A stretch of DNA of 64,000 nucleotides from Sequoia sempervirens. Taxonomy: Eukaryota > Streptophyta > Pinopsida > Cupressales > Cupressaceae. Position 1 is the first letter of the stretch. Each line of letters opens with the position of its first letter. Under the pieces are notes generated by a model. That model saw only the letters and a program-made list of their open reading frames with translations, searched no databases and was not told where the DNA came from. Shown in pieces: positions 1 to 11,259 of the stretch. The DNA is taken from NCBI GenBank assembly GCA_007258455.2, contig VDFB02047230.1:155145525-155209524 (forward strand), given 5' to 3'. Both the position numbers and the translations under genes were made by a program.

Positions 1-897
1 TCTTTAATGGTTTTTGCTTCTCATGTCTTTCAATAACTCTATAAATTAGTGCATTGGATAGTGGTAAAGGTAGATAAAGAAAGAGTAATTGAATAAATAG
101 GTTGAAGATATTTCAAGAATAAGATAGAGAGTTAGATCTGTTTTGAGATTATTCATAGATACACAAGTGCTATGCAATTGGAGGCAAAGAGAATAGAAGT
201 ATGGTTATTTTGTAATCCCAATTGCAAAGTTAATACATTCTTTACCACTCTTCTTGGTGGATTTTTCCCCCACAAGTGTTTACTCATGTAAATATTATAT
301 TATGTGATGCAATAACGGTGCTTGCTAAATTTTCTATTCGCTAAATTAAATCCATTAAATAATTATTAAATTTCTTCATGTTAATTACAATATTAAGACC
401 TCAATTTTAAATTTACATACAAGTTTCAAATATCCATATTGTAGTATTCTAAGCCTTGTATCTCAATAATTAGTATCATAGCTTGATAATGAAGCTTTGA
501 TGTTAAATAATTGGATTAGAGATTGAAATTTCTCAACATATGGAACTAGAGCTAGATTACTCATAATGTCTACATGTTAATTAAACTCTTCAATGTTGTT
601 ATAACTAGAATAATTGTTACTACCACAATCACTACTTTCAATGTCACTCTCATTGTCACTTGAACTACTAGAACAAATTCCATCAGTATTATTGTGCGAG
701 CTCCTAATTGGTACTTGGACCTAGAGATTCATGTAGATGGTCATACATTTCATTGACAATATTCATGTATCCTATGTTGGATTCAAATGCATTTTCTACT
801 CATTAATTGGATTTCTAGCTTATTTTGACATTGGTGATGAGTTTGTAAATGGAGACTCATTGGGCTGAAATTCAAATGAGATTTGATTAGAAGCTAT
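1..897. other. AT-rich DNA, no gene recognised
   Basis: No gene or transposon domain was recognised. On the minus strand around 595-705 there is a short open stretch rich in Ser, Asp and Asn that reads like low-complexity coding sequence, but it has no family signature. It may be a decayed transposon or gene fragment. Confidence 0.4.
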
Positions 898-1166
898 AAG
901 GATGATAGCAAGGTTGAGAAATTTATTTTCACAAGTTTTGCTATCATTTGAAATTTCAAAAGACTTTCTAACAAACCCATTATGCACATTACTACAATCA
1001 TTGTATTTCTTGAGTAAACATCTTTTTGAGGAATTTTCTCAAACATTTCACATGCATTATTTGTGCTCTAGTATTTTGCATACAGATCTACCAGGGAAGT
1101 TGTAGCTACAATACATGATAAATCATTCTCAATTACATATTTTTGGTTGTCCATACCCTCTTAAAA
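898..1166 (-). pseudogene. PPR (PLS-class) protein fragment, broken
   Basis: Read on the minus strand, this stretch encodes the pattern of a plant pentatricopeptide repeat: a segment like 'SLVDLYAKY', then 'ACEMFEKIPQKDVYSRNTMI', then a Leu-rich helix. This matches the usual PLS-type order (LVDMYAKCG, A..VFD.MP.RDVVSWN.MI). PPR proteins bind organellar RNA and guide editing, splicing or stability. Here the frame has an in-frame TAG at 1068-1070, where 'KCG' would be expected, and ends at a stop near 896. There is no start codon and no second full repeat. It is therefore a short dead fragment, probably a retrocopy or gene relic. Family assignment rests on motif recognition by eye. Confidence 0.7.
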
Positions 1167-1393
1167 TTGTTATTTTTGTAGAGGCCATGAACTTATGTAG
1201 CATAATTCATGAAATATGAATTTATACCTTACATCTCTACTTCTACATGTCACATACATTCAAAATTGCTAAATTACAACTCTCTTAGATGTCATTATTC
1301 TATTCCAAAATGCCCAACCATGGAGGATTTATGCCAAGAACATGGAATTCATAATCTACACCCAAAAATTACATGTTTGTGAAGTATTATTAA

Positions 1394-2990
1394 TTTTAGG
1401 TCTCAAAATCATTGCTCCACTTCTTAGAGCCAAATCTCACTCACAAGGCCAGGGTTTTCATCATGCGAGTTAAATCAACTCATCAACAAAATAATGTAGG
1501 ACTCTGAGTTGACTCTACAAGAGTGGGTTATCTCTCTTGCATATTGAATTCAACTTAGTCTTAGGAGGGTGTTCCTAGGGGTATGCCTCAACATGTATTA
1601 AGCTCACACAAAATATAAAATCACCAAACATCTGCAACCAAACCCAAATACATTCTTAACCCAAAACATTGTTACTAGGTCAAGAAAATTGGTTACATAT
1701 AACCCTTATATAGTTGATAGTGTTGTGCAATCACAACCTACATGAGTTTAATTCATTTTATAGCTCTCTTAATGTTAAACCCTAATTATATTACAAGGTT
1801 ATGAATTCACAAAAGGAATTACTAATAAAATACATATTAATGATTTTGTTTTGATGTGTGACTGAAACAAATACAAGGAGACAAATGTCTAGATCCTATA
1901 GCAACAAAGTTGCAAATGACGAGGAGAAATCACAATGAGAATAAAAAACTACACTTGATCTATGCATAAAAATGCATCCACGTATATCATTGTTAGTTTC
2001 ATCTACTTAGTTATACATCAATGAACTATTCAAACTCATACGAAAACACAAAAAGAGTCATTACAAGAAATTCAACAAGCTTAGAATTATGTCATATTCC
2101 TCTTAAGTGTTTACAATCATGGTAGAAAATGTGCTAAATATTTTTATTTACAGATAGTACATTTTTTGAGTTTTTTGACACATCAATGGAGATATAGAAT
2201 TAGACAATCATATATTAACCTTTTTCTAGTGATCTAACACTATCTCCGTCTCTCTACAACTACTTTGAAAATGATTTTTTTCATATTTCCCCCCTCTGGA
2301 GATGTTCTTATATTCATCTTTGTCTCCCAACATTGTCCAATAATTAAATGAGGAAGAAAACCAAGTAAAATATTCTACTCGTGGAACCCTAAGTCTCACC
2401 ACTATAGCAACACCTAAATCCATGGTGGAGGTTGAATTGCACAAAGAATGGGCAATGCAAATTGAAAGAGCATGACTATATTTAATTTGGGTGGTTGGGC
2501 GACTAATTCATAGTAATGGATGTAGTTAAAATTAAAATTGGCATCGCTCATTTAGTGCCCCAACACACTCAAATAAAATTGTGTGAGTTTTATTTTACTT
2601 TCATTGATGCATTCACACCTATCAAAAACTATTGAATGTGTGCATACACTACTTTTCCTTGTTAGCAGTATCATCTACAATGAGAACCCATTGTCACCTT
2701 CACCTCCAATAGAAAACTCTACCACCATCCCACACACTTCCCTTCATCAAGGGTTCCATGGGAATTGGGAACCAATTGTTCTCAGTTTTTATGGAATCTC
2801 TAATCACTTTTTTACTCTTTCACCAAAGGGAAAAAAACTATCAAAGGTTTCATAAGAACCAAAAACCATTAGTTCCTAGTGCCTATGAAAGCTTTGATCA
2901 CTCTATACTTAACCAATTTTTTTTATTTTTTTTTTCTTAATTGACTAATTGATAAGGAAGAGAACACAACCAAGAGTAAAATACAAATAA
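1394..2990 (-). repeat. 3' LTR of the 1.4-7.1 kb element
   Basis: It aligns along its length with 5205-7145, starting at TTAGGTCTCAAAA and ending near 'ccaagagta.aata'. The expected TG terminus has mutated to TT at 1394. It lacks the TRIM present in the other LTR and so gives that insertion's empty site near 1615. Short inverted 'aaccattggtt'-like motifs and a repeated 'gttcctagtgcctat' motif lie toward the inner end, a plausible U3 region. Confidence 0.75.
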
Positions 2991-3645
2991 TGAACCCTAA
3001 ACAAACATCATGTATTTGTCGTTGACCAAGGATCACACTTAATAGGCACACAAACAAGAGGGACTCAAGAAAAAAGGACAATGGATAATTGAGTCTCAAC
3101 AATGGCTCTGGTTGGGGATGTGTGCCTCATGTAGGCATAGTGAGAATGCAGAATCTATAGACAAACCAAAATGGAAAGACAAGAGATTGAGACTGACTCA
3201 CAAAAGATATTAAAATTATACACATGACAAGACATGGACAAGAGAATATGGTTGTGGCTCAAAATTTTAACATAATGTAGGCCACCCTACAAAAAAAGGA
3301 TGGGACCACTTTCCTAAATAAAAATAGGCCTGAAAGAAGACCCAAATTTCATCATATTGAAACTACACTAATCACCCATTGCCAAAAGTAGATGATATAT
3401 TTTCCACTCATGCACTTACAAATTCTAATCTAGGTATCATTATGATAGGAATGAAGTTGATGATCACTTGGATGTGATAGCCACAAAAAGTAAGAGCCAC
3501 CATCATCTTCACCCACACGGAAACATTCAATTTCAAACTCTTGGAGAGCACTATGAATGCTCAAATCTACACACAACTCTACATGAACAAAAATATATTC
3601 ATGATAAACAACCTCAAGTGTGCCCTACCCAATTGGAACCTCAAC
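2991..3645 (-). other. Interior of LARD-like element, 3' side
   Basis: No reading frame of note and no clear polypurine tract next to the 3' LTR. The sequence lies inside the element by position only. Confidence 0.4.
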
Positions 3646-4241
3646 CTAGGCCATGAAAAATGATTTTTCAAATTCATGCAACCTAGATGTACCAAAAATA
3701 TTGATGCACTCTTCCATAATTGAATAAAAAACTTGACTCAAATCCAACTCGATATAATCAGCATGCAAATTAGAAATTTGAGGCACCTCTTGTGAGGACT
3801 TATCATCTTCAAATTTCCTCTTTGTTTCATATCCTTGACTACAATATGTTGCAAGAATATTGATATTAAGAAAACAATTAATAATTTGTTTTACATCCTT
3901 GCCTTGTGAACCAACAATTTGATCTACTTGAGGACCCATAACATAAACATTTATATGTTCAACCAATGAGCTCAAAAAGGTGTACTCAATACAATCCACT
4001 TCAAAAAAATGTATTTTTTCCAAGCCAAGCTCTAAAAAAATTCTATGTCAAAGTCTTCATGGCTAGAAGCAACCAAATCACACACACCCTTGCAATCCTT
4101 TTCCTCATTTGCAAAAGGGAGTGTGCAAGCCTCATCACTAGTAAGTTTGATGAAACAAGGAGGGACATAAAATGAAAAACATAAATGATGCACCTCAAAT
4201 TCCTTAACCAGATCCTCAAGTATAATGTTGTTGTTGTACAT
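3646..4241 (-). pseudogene. Internal ORF of the LARD-like element, frameshifted
   Basis: Two minus-strand frames, 4241-4032 and 4023-3646, read as one protein interrupted by a +1 slip in a run of seven T (minus strand) near 4035. Removing one base would join them into about 195 residues with no internal stop. The protein is acidic and rich in Asp, Glu and Ile, with 'VYVMGPQVDQIVG' in its middle. I recognise no catalytic motif: no CCHC knuckle, no protease DTG, no RT. It may be a gag-like or element-specific protein. It lies in the sense orientation given by the primer-binding site, supporting assignment to this element. Confidence 0.5.
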
Positions 4242-5184
4242 TAGAGCTGAACCAACAACCTAATCATCAAGAACAACCATATTACCATAAAAAATGTGAG
4301 GCAAATTATTAATATTTGATTAACATAAGAGGACTAAGTAAGTAAAATGTTTACATTCTTTGACTTTTACTCAAGGGGTAGTGAACTTCCACAAAGATAG
4401 AATTTCTCACAATACATATCTATATTCTCAATAAATTAGGATTTCAATCACATGGGAGACTATTAATAACAACAATAAACCTACTAGTGAAATCATGAAC
4501 TAATTCTCTGCCCTATATTATGAGAAACTCCAAATTTTGATAAGAATGGGTAGGGTCATGTGAATCCAATTCACTAAAATCAGCAATGAAATCAACATGT
4601 TTATCATTGCAAGTTACTGTGGTAATGAGTTGGGCCTTTGGAGATGCAAGTCAATCAATGGACTACTTGCCATCATCAGGAAGCATGCAAACATGACTTA
4701 TTAAATATTCAAGCTCCTAAATAGATGGATTAGAGGAATTGAGTAATAGGCCCATTCAAACATTTTTTACTTGCACAACCAATTGTACACTTAGATGAGA
4801 CATCATCAAAGTGATCAAATTGATCCAAAATCTCAATGTGCTAAATATGTTGAAATAAGATTGAACTACTTCCATAAAGGTCCATGCATATTAAAAAAAA
4901 TATTCCAAGACTGATAGGGAATAACAACCTTGTGTACCTTGACCAGTTGTTACACTAGAAAGAAGGGAAATTTGTAGCATCACTAGCAAGCATAGGTTAG
5001 CAACATAACATCAAATTCAATATAGCAGAGTCATCACCTCATAAAATGAGAAAATTATTAGAGAAAAAATCATCACCAAGGTAGAAAATTTTGGGCCTTC
5101 TTACCAAAAAATTCATCAAATTAATATCACCCTTTAGCCATCTTCTTAAGCTCGCAACCCACCAACTTATGCCAAAAAGTCTAT
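4242..5184 (-). other. Interior of LARD-like element, 5' side
   Basis: Stops in all frames, with no motif recognised. It is probably the 5' leader and the decayed start of the internal frame. Confidence 0.4.
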
Positions 5185-5201
5185 CCCTGACAATGGTGCC
5201 A
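5185..5201 (-). other. tRNA-Asp primer-binding site (decayed)
   Basis: The minus strand reads TGGCACCATTGTCAGGG, starting three bases inside the 5' LTR. It differs from the tRNA-Asp complement used by many plant gypsy elements (TGGCGCCGTTGCCGGGG) only by transitions at or near CpG positions, as expected from methylation decay. Confidence 0.75.
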
Positions 5202-5432
5202 TTTTGTTAGGTCTCAAAAAAATTGCTTCACTTCCTAGAACCAAATCTCACTCACAAGACCAAGGTTATCATCATGCAAGTGAAATCAAGTTATGAACAA
5301 AACAATGGAGGAATCTAAGCTAACTCTACAAAAGTGGGTTATCTCTCATGCACCTTGAGCTCAACTTAGACTTAGGAGGGTGTTCCTAGGAGTATACCTC
5401 AATACGTATTAATCTAAAAAAAAAATACAAAT

Positions 5433-5762
5433 TATTGGAATGATCGCCAACATCTCCCTTCAGATTCATGACATGGACTAACTACCTCATGTGGATCATT
5501 TATCTCTAGTGTTTGTATCATGTGTTAACAAGTCGATCTTTTGGCGCAATGGAAAATGTGTTCCAAAAAATGGTATCAGAGCCATGTTCATAGGTTCAAA
5601 TCCCCTTGGGTGATGCTGAGGGGGCCATTGTTGGCCTAATCACCGTCTCCCTTCAGATTTGTGACATGGACTAACTACCTCTTGTGGATCTATTTATCTC
5701 TAGAATTTGTATCGAGCATTAATAGGTTGATCTTTTGGCATAACGGAAAACATGTTCCAACA
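5433..5762 (+). mobile_element. TRIM (terminal-repeat retrotransposon in miniature)
   Basis: A complete 330-bp element. LTR1 is 5433-5568 (136 bp) and LTR2 is 5629-5762 (134 bp, TGTTGG...CCAACA). Two bases after LTR1 lies TGGTATCAGAGCC (5571-5583), the perfect initiator tRNA-Met primer site. Just before LTR2 is a polypurine-like run, GCTGAGGGGG (5615-5624). The interior is only about 60 bp with no coding capacity, which defines a TRIM. Flanks 'caaat' (5428-5432) and 'ataat' (5763-5767) look like a decayed 5-bp target duplication. The paralogous LTR at 1394-2990 lacks the element and serves as the empty site. TRIMs move with proteins supplied by autonomous LTR elements. Confidence 0.88.
5571..5583 (+). 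other. TRIM primer-binding site (tRNA-iMet)
   Basis: TGGTATCAGAGCC is the exact complement of the 3' end of plant initiator tRNA-Met, two bases downstream of the TRIM 5' LTR. Confidence 0.9.
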
Positions 5763-7145
5763 ATAATCACCAAACATCTGTAACAAAAATAAAATGCATT
5801 CTTAACCCCAAACACTATCGCTATGTCAAGAAAAAATTATTGCATAGAACCCTTATATAGCTTATAATGTTGTGCAATCACAACCTTATGATGATAATTA
5901 ATTTTATAGCTCTCTTAATGATAGACCCTTGTTATATTGCAAGGTTATGAATGCACAGAAGGACTTACTAATAAAATAAATATTAATGGTTTTTTTCATG
6001 TGTTACTAGAACAAATACAAGAAGACTAGTGTCTAGATCCTAAGGCAATAGAGTCACAGGTGACAAGGATAAATATTAAAGAGAATACCAAAGTACACTT
6101 GATCTACACATGAAATGCATCCACATATACCATTGTTAGTTTTATCTACTTAGTTATCCATCAATGAACTACTCAAACTCATATGCAAACACAAAAGGAG
6201 TTGTTAGAAGACATTCAACAAGCTTATAATTGTATCATATTCCTCTTGAAGTGTTTACATCACAATAAAAAATGTGTTGAATAAAACATTCTAAAAATAA
6301 TATATTTTCTAATTTTTCCCACACATAAATAGAGAAATAATCCTAGACAATGATGTATTAATCTTTTGTTAGTGACCTAGCACTATCTCTACCTCCTTGT
6401 AATTACTCTAAAAATGATTTTTTGCATATTTTCCCTCTTTGGAAATGTTATTTTGTTCTTCTTTTCCTCCTAATATCATCTAATGATTGAATGAGGAAGA
6501 AAACTGGGTAAAATACTATGCCCATAGAACCCTAAGTTGCACCACTGCAACAACACCTAAACCCATGGTGGAGGTTGAATTGTGCCAAGAAGAGATGATG
6601 TAGATTGAAAGAGAATGACTACATTTATATTTGGTTGGTTGGGTGATCAATTTGTAGCAATGGAGGTAGTTGAAATTGAATTTCACGCCACTCATTTGGC
6701 ACCCAAACACATTGAAATGAAACTATGTGGGTTTTAGTTTATTTTTATTGGTGCATTTGCACTTATCAAGAGCTATCAAATGTGTGCATACACTAGTTTT
6801 CCTTGTCACCATTATCATCTCCAATAAGAACCCCTTGATACCTTCAACTTCCAATAGGAACCTCTACCACCATCCCACACACTTCTCTTTATCGAGTATG
6901 CCATGGGAACCAAGAACCAATGGTTCCTAGTTCTTATGAAACCTTTGACCATTTTTTCTACTCTTTTTTCTAAAGGAAAAAAATCATCATATGTTTCACA
7001 AGAACCAGGAACTAGAAACCATTGGTTCCTAGTGCCTATTAAATCTCTAACCACTCTATACTTAGCCAATTTTGAATTTTTTATTTTGGTTAATTTATTA
7101 AAGTGCATGGAAGGAAACATATCCAAGAGTACAATAGAAACAAGA

Positions 7146-7668
7146 GTTGTAGAGCAGCGAAGTTCCTGCCAAAGTGTGAAAGAACAGTGTTATTTTTGTT
7201 TGTAGCTTTTTTGATTAGTTTGGTAGTATGTAAGGATTGTGAATTTTTTGGGTAGTCCATGAAGGAGACATTATTAGGTTTAAAGCTTCATTCATGCCAC
7301 CCATTTATATAAGACTTATGTATAGATGGATGCATTGATGTATAGATGGATAAATTGATAGTTAGGACATTAATATGTCATTGATATAAATTAGGGAATG
7401 CATGCACTTCAATGCTTATACAGGACATTAAGCTTCCAAACACCACCGGTTAATCTTCCAGCTAACAAGGCATCAGCAGAAGAAGAGCTGACCTTCAGGA
7501 AATTCTTAATAATTTGATGCCCTGTGTCAGTAGGATCTCCAAAAGAAGCTATTCTTGTAGAGATGCATGGACGGAGCACTTGTATGTGCTATTCTCTAGA
7601 GATACATTTGTACCCTTTAAATTCCAAAGTTTGCATGTGATATATCCTTGCTATATATATATATACAT
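7146..7668. other. Unassigned DNA with an exon-like minus-strand stretch
   Basis: On the minus strand around 7570-7420 about 50 codons stay open, including 'ASFGDPTDTGHQIIKNFL' and 'SSADALLAGRLTGGVWKL'. Composition looks coding, but I do not recognise the family. It could be an exon of the same broken gene as 8617-9117. A small 'tatgtatagatgga' duplication lies near 7317-7350. Confidence 0.3.
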
Positions 7669-7896
7669 AGTCAAAGACAAAGTGGCACAAAATCAAGTAG
7701 GCAATGATTATGGTTAGCCCAAGTTTTATTGAATTTGTAAAGCTCTTGAACTTTCACAGAAGAAGAAAAAGAAACAAGTGCCAGTCAAAGACAAAGTGGC
7801 ACAAAATAAAGTAGGGAATGATTATGGTTAGCCCAAGTTTTATTGAATTTGTAAAGCTCTTGAACTTTCACAAAAGACACAAAAGAAACAAGTGGC
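7669..7896. repeat. 114-bp tandem duplication, two units
   Basis: Units 7669-7782 and 7783-7896 begin 'agtcaaagacaaagtggcac' and are nearly identical apart from scattered substitutions and a small difference near the unit end. High identity implies a recent duplication relative to the surrounding decayed repeats. Confidence 0.85.
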
Positions 7897-8616
7897 AATG
7901 TCTTGTGCCATTCCAACAAGCAGATCATAGAATATATCAAGTAATGGATATAGTCAGAGTGGATCGGTTGCATTGATCAACAAATGGTTACAACAAATTT
8001 ATTTCCTGTTTAATCAAAACAACAAACACAAGATACATTTTCTTTGTCATTGTGATTTTCAAAAACTGTCAATGCACCAAATGACTTAGCCCGGACCATT
8101 GGCTGTGTTATTCTTAATTTTCTTTCCTGAATCTATATGTTTAAACAATGCCACAATGATACCTAGAAGGCCTAATTCTCAATGAAACAAAAATCAGCCC
8201 TTCAAATTTGATCAATAAGAGTCAATAAACTACTAGAGAAGCAAGGAGTAGGAAATGTACGATATATCAAGTTTAGCAAAGAAAATTGTTTATTCCATTA
8301 AGCTATTGAACAAAAGCAGTAGCTAAACAATCTATATACAATGAATAAAGGTATACACTACATACGCATGAGCTACCAAAACAATTCATGGCATATAGTG
8401 TGACAATATAGTACCACCATTTGTCTAGAATGCACAAGAAATTTCTAAAACAATCAAACAAATATGTAACTAAAATTAGCCCCTACAAAACTACTGTGAA
8501 GAATAGAAAACACTTGCATCACAAAGATGATCAGATACCAAAACAGTGCAATTTGATCGCTTGGAAAATTTCACACAAATTGATATGTGTAACAAGTGCA
8601 AGCATACCAGAAGAAG
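7897..8616. other. No feature recognised
   Basis: AT-rich DNA. If the neighbouring minus-strand frame is a gene, this stretch would be its 3' UTR and downstream region. I see no clear polyadenylation signal that decides this. Confidence 0.35.
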
Positions 8617-9117
8617 TCATAAACTGGTAAAAATCCATCTCATGCTCCATCCTAGAATAAGACCAACACTAGCCAGGCTTAAACCAAGAGCCATTGCAAG
8701 AGCCCATGAACCATTCCTCTTTGGATTTGATTTATTTATCTTCTTGCATTGTCTGCCCTGGTGATTTACCAAGCAACACTGGTCCTTTTTTGTTACCACT
8801 TTCCTTCTCTTTAAGACTTCACAAGAATTACATGCTAGACTACCTCGATCTTTTGACTGCAGGATTTTGAGTTGCCATCTGAGCTTTGAATTCTCAATTT
8901 GTAGTACTGCCATCCATTTTTTATAGAAGTTTATATGTGAAGCTTCCCTGGTAAGCAATGATAACAAAATTTCATTCTCCAAAATGACAAGTTCAACTGT
9001 TTTCTCTGCCTCTCTAGCCCGTGTTTGTGAATGTTGCGGAGCTTCCAATATGTCTAACTTGATGTTGATAATTTATTTAGTTTTTGTGTTTCCATCTGAG
9101 CAAGATGTCCTATCATT
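8617..9117 (-). pseudogene. Terminal exon of a coiled-coil, tail-anchored protein, possibly broken
   Basis: A 143-codon minus-strand frame (9048-8617) begins with a Glu/Leu-rich region around 'AREAEKTVELVILENEILL', heptad-like, predicting a coiled coil over about residues 10-65. A basic, Cys-containing middle follows, then a C-terminal hydrophobic segment 'SWALAMALGLSLASVGLIL' close to the stop. This layout suggests a tail-anchored membrane protein, as in plant nuclear-envelope or ER coiled-coil proteins, but I cannot name the family. An upstream in-phase-looking piece (about 9117-9065, starting after a possible TAG acceptor) carries more coil sequence but ends in TAG, needing a one-base shift to join. 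The locus may therefore be a pseudogene, or the true splice pattern differs. Confidence 0.5.
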
Positions 9118-10154
9118 ACATTTTCCCAACATTAATGATTAGATTGATCCATCAAAAAGTTCAAACAAAATAAAACAATAAAAATACTCAAGTCCTCTTG
9201 AAACTTTAGGTAAATATAAATCCCTGCAAAAACTTTTTCTTTGCTAAATCATAACAAGAGGAATTCTTAGATTAACTATATCTAGAAAGGATTTTGTATG
9301 ACACATTTCAATTGTGTAGGCGCCCTCAAATGAGGGTTGTCTGTGGTTCCATTAGTGTTTGTGTGTTTGTATAGAACTTACTTGAAATGTTCTTAACATG
9401 TATCCAGAGAAGCAAAAATTCAAACCAAATAGGCATATGAAGATATACGAGAGTAAAGTTAACAATGCTTATGAGTATCCACCGTACTTTCAAGAGGGAG
9501 CAGTTTGAATTTTGAATAATTAACGAAAACTACTGTGTAAACAAAAATGGTCGGCGAAAGGAATGGGCCCACACCAACTACCTTGTTTAAGAATATCTTT
9601 GTCCTATCATGTTAGTCAAAAAAACTGATGAGTTTGAATGGACAACAACTTTCCCAAACCACAAATAGGGCATGAAAGAAGACAATCTATGTGCAAAAAT
9701 TGAATCTCACCAGTTCTAAGGAAAAATTCAATAATCCTAACTGTAAAAATACTAGTTCTATTGCCTAGTCATTTTTAGGGGCAACACAATTAAATGGTTG
9801 ATATGAAGCATCAAGACATATGGGGATATTCGATTCTCAAAATTTAGATATCATTTCCTCTCTAAATATACAAGAAAGTAAATGAATATCCTTAATAATT
9901 TGGAATCATTTTATTAAAATGAAATTATTGTGATTATCATTATTATGAAATTGCTTAAGTGCTTTCACCTTATGGTTTAGGCTCCCTTTATAATAGGTTG
10001 GTTGAGTTCATAAAATAATTATATCTTATAACATGATATGAGAAATATTCATAAACTTTTCCATAAATCTTTCAATTTTCTATAAATGCACATCCATCAA
10101 TAAAACAGAAGCAACATATCATGTAAAATTACACAACAAAAGCTATATGTATAC
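9118..10154. other. No gene recognised; possible intron
   Basis: Mostly non-coding, AT-rich. If the fragments at 10155-10350 and 8617-9117 belong to one minus-strand gene, this is an intron of about 1 kb. Confidence 0.3.
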
Positions 10155-10350
10155 CTTAATATTGAACAACACTGCTCATGAAAAATGTGGTTTCAAGGAC
10201 ACATAACTCAGAAATATGTTTAGTTGCCTTGACTAGAGCTGATACAGTTGTTTGCACTCTTTCTTCAGACAAATTCTCACAATGGAGAAGACCAAGAGCT
10301 TCAATAGAGCCTCCAAGCATCCAAATTTCCAGCAGTGGACATGTCGAAGC
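10155..10350 (-). pseudogene. Exon-like minus-strand fragment
   Basis: Bounded on the minus strand by a plausible acceptor (TTGTAG, just above 10350) and a strong donor (AAG/GTATAC, just below 10155). One frame reads 'LGLLHCENLSEERVQTTVSA' and continues helical for about 45 codons, but has TAA three bases before the donor. The first part reads better in another frame, suggesting a small indel. Helix-rich composition is compatible with the coiled-coil fragment downstream. Family unknown. Confidence 0.35.
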
Positions 10351-11259
10351 CTACAATTCAAAATTCAACAAATTGATCATTCATTCTTGTAGATATAAAA
10401 TAATGGTAGGATCTAATGCTTTCTCTGTTAAAATGCCATGATGAAGCTCAATGGTCTTTTTCTCTTGATAAATATGTGCAAAGATTGAACTCAGAAAATA
10501 AATAAGGAGTTCTCATTCAATACAAAGGAAAGTCCACAGAGGAAGAATACAAATGATATGGCAACAACATCACAGCGCACTTCCTCAAGTTAATTGAGAA
10601 TAGCTGGGTATTGACTGTCCTTCTTAGTGCAGCTTCTACTAGATTTCCCATTCCATGTTCCTCTGTTCCACAGGCCACACCAACTTGGAAAGGACAAAAT
10701 TGTTGCTATGCAGAAACGTGAGGTAGGTTGGTATACATAGAATACGCCTCTTTGCTCAATTGGGAATCATTGACCAATCTTGTTTCCTATGTTCTTGCTT
10801 TGGTGAATGGATTTTGATAATCTGGGGACAAAATCAAAGAAATCGTAGGAAATTTTGAAAAGATATAAATAAAAATAACAATTGAAAATTTTAGTCATGC
10901 GCTCAAGAGGTAGAACAACTGTAGAAACAACAAATTAATCAAATACATCAAAATTTAATACCATTAAAAACCTTATTGTTGATCAAACGTAAGAATAATC
11001 AACAAACAAAAATATAAACATTCCAAATTTCCCTGAAGCATTCAAGAAGCTGGTAATAGGTCCATCCCTACAAATGGGTTATGTCTTTTTAATGGACTAG
11101 AAAAATAGTGTGCCTTGCAGCCAAATTTAAAGACTTATGAAAACCAGTATGTACATTATTCATCATTCTTTGTTCAACATATGGCTTTCAATATGCAGAA
11201 GGAGTTAAGAGACTTTCTATGAGGCTTGTCTATTCACAAAACACTCATAAAAATAATAC
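10351..11259. other. Mostly unassigned; one open minus-strand stretch
   Basis: On the minus strand around 10700-10560 about 45 codons are open ('GTEEHGMGNLVEAALRRTV' within). This could be a further exon of the broken gene. The rest shows nothing recognisable. Confidence 0.3.

Larger units (their letters stand above)
1394..7145 (-). mobile_element. Non-autonomous LTR retrotransposon (LARD-like)
   Basis: Two direct repeats of about 1.6 kb (1394-2990 and 5205-7145, the latter enlarged by a 330-bp TRIM) flank a 2.2-kb interior. Next to the inner edge of the right repeat, the minus strand reads TGGCACCATTGTCAGGG after a three-base spacer. This is the plant tRNA-Asp primer-binding site with CpG-to-TpG/CpA changes. 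That sets the orientation: the right copy is the 5' LTR and the left copy the 3' LTR. The interior holds one decayed reading frame and no recognisable RT, RNase H or integrase, so the element was non-autonomous. The outer boundary near 7145 is approximate and no target duplication was resolved. LTR divergence is high by eye, so the element is old. Confidence 0.75.
5205..7145 (-). repeat. 5' LTR of the 1.4-7.1 kb element, with TRIM
   Basis: Second copy of the LTR. Its inner terminus is intact (TGTTAGG on the plus strand, so CCTAACA on the element's strand). Subtracting the 330-bp TRIM leaves about 1,610 bp, agreeing with the roughly 1,597-bp 3' LTR. The right boundary near 7145 is where similarity to the other LTR fades. 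Confidence 0.72.
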
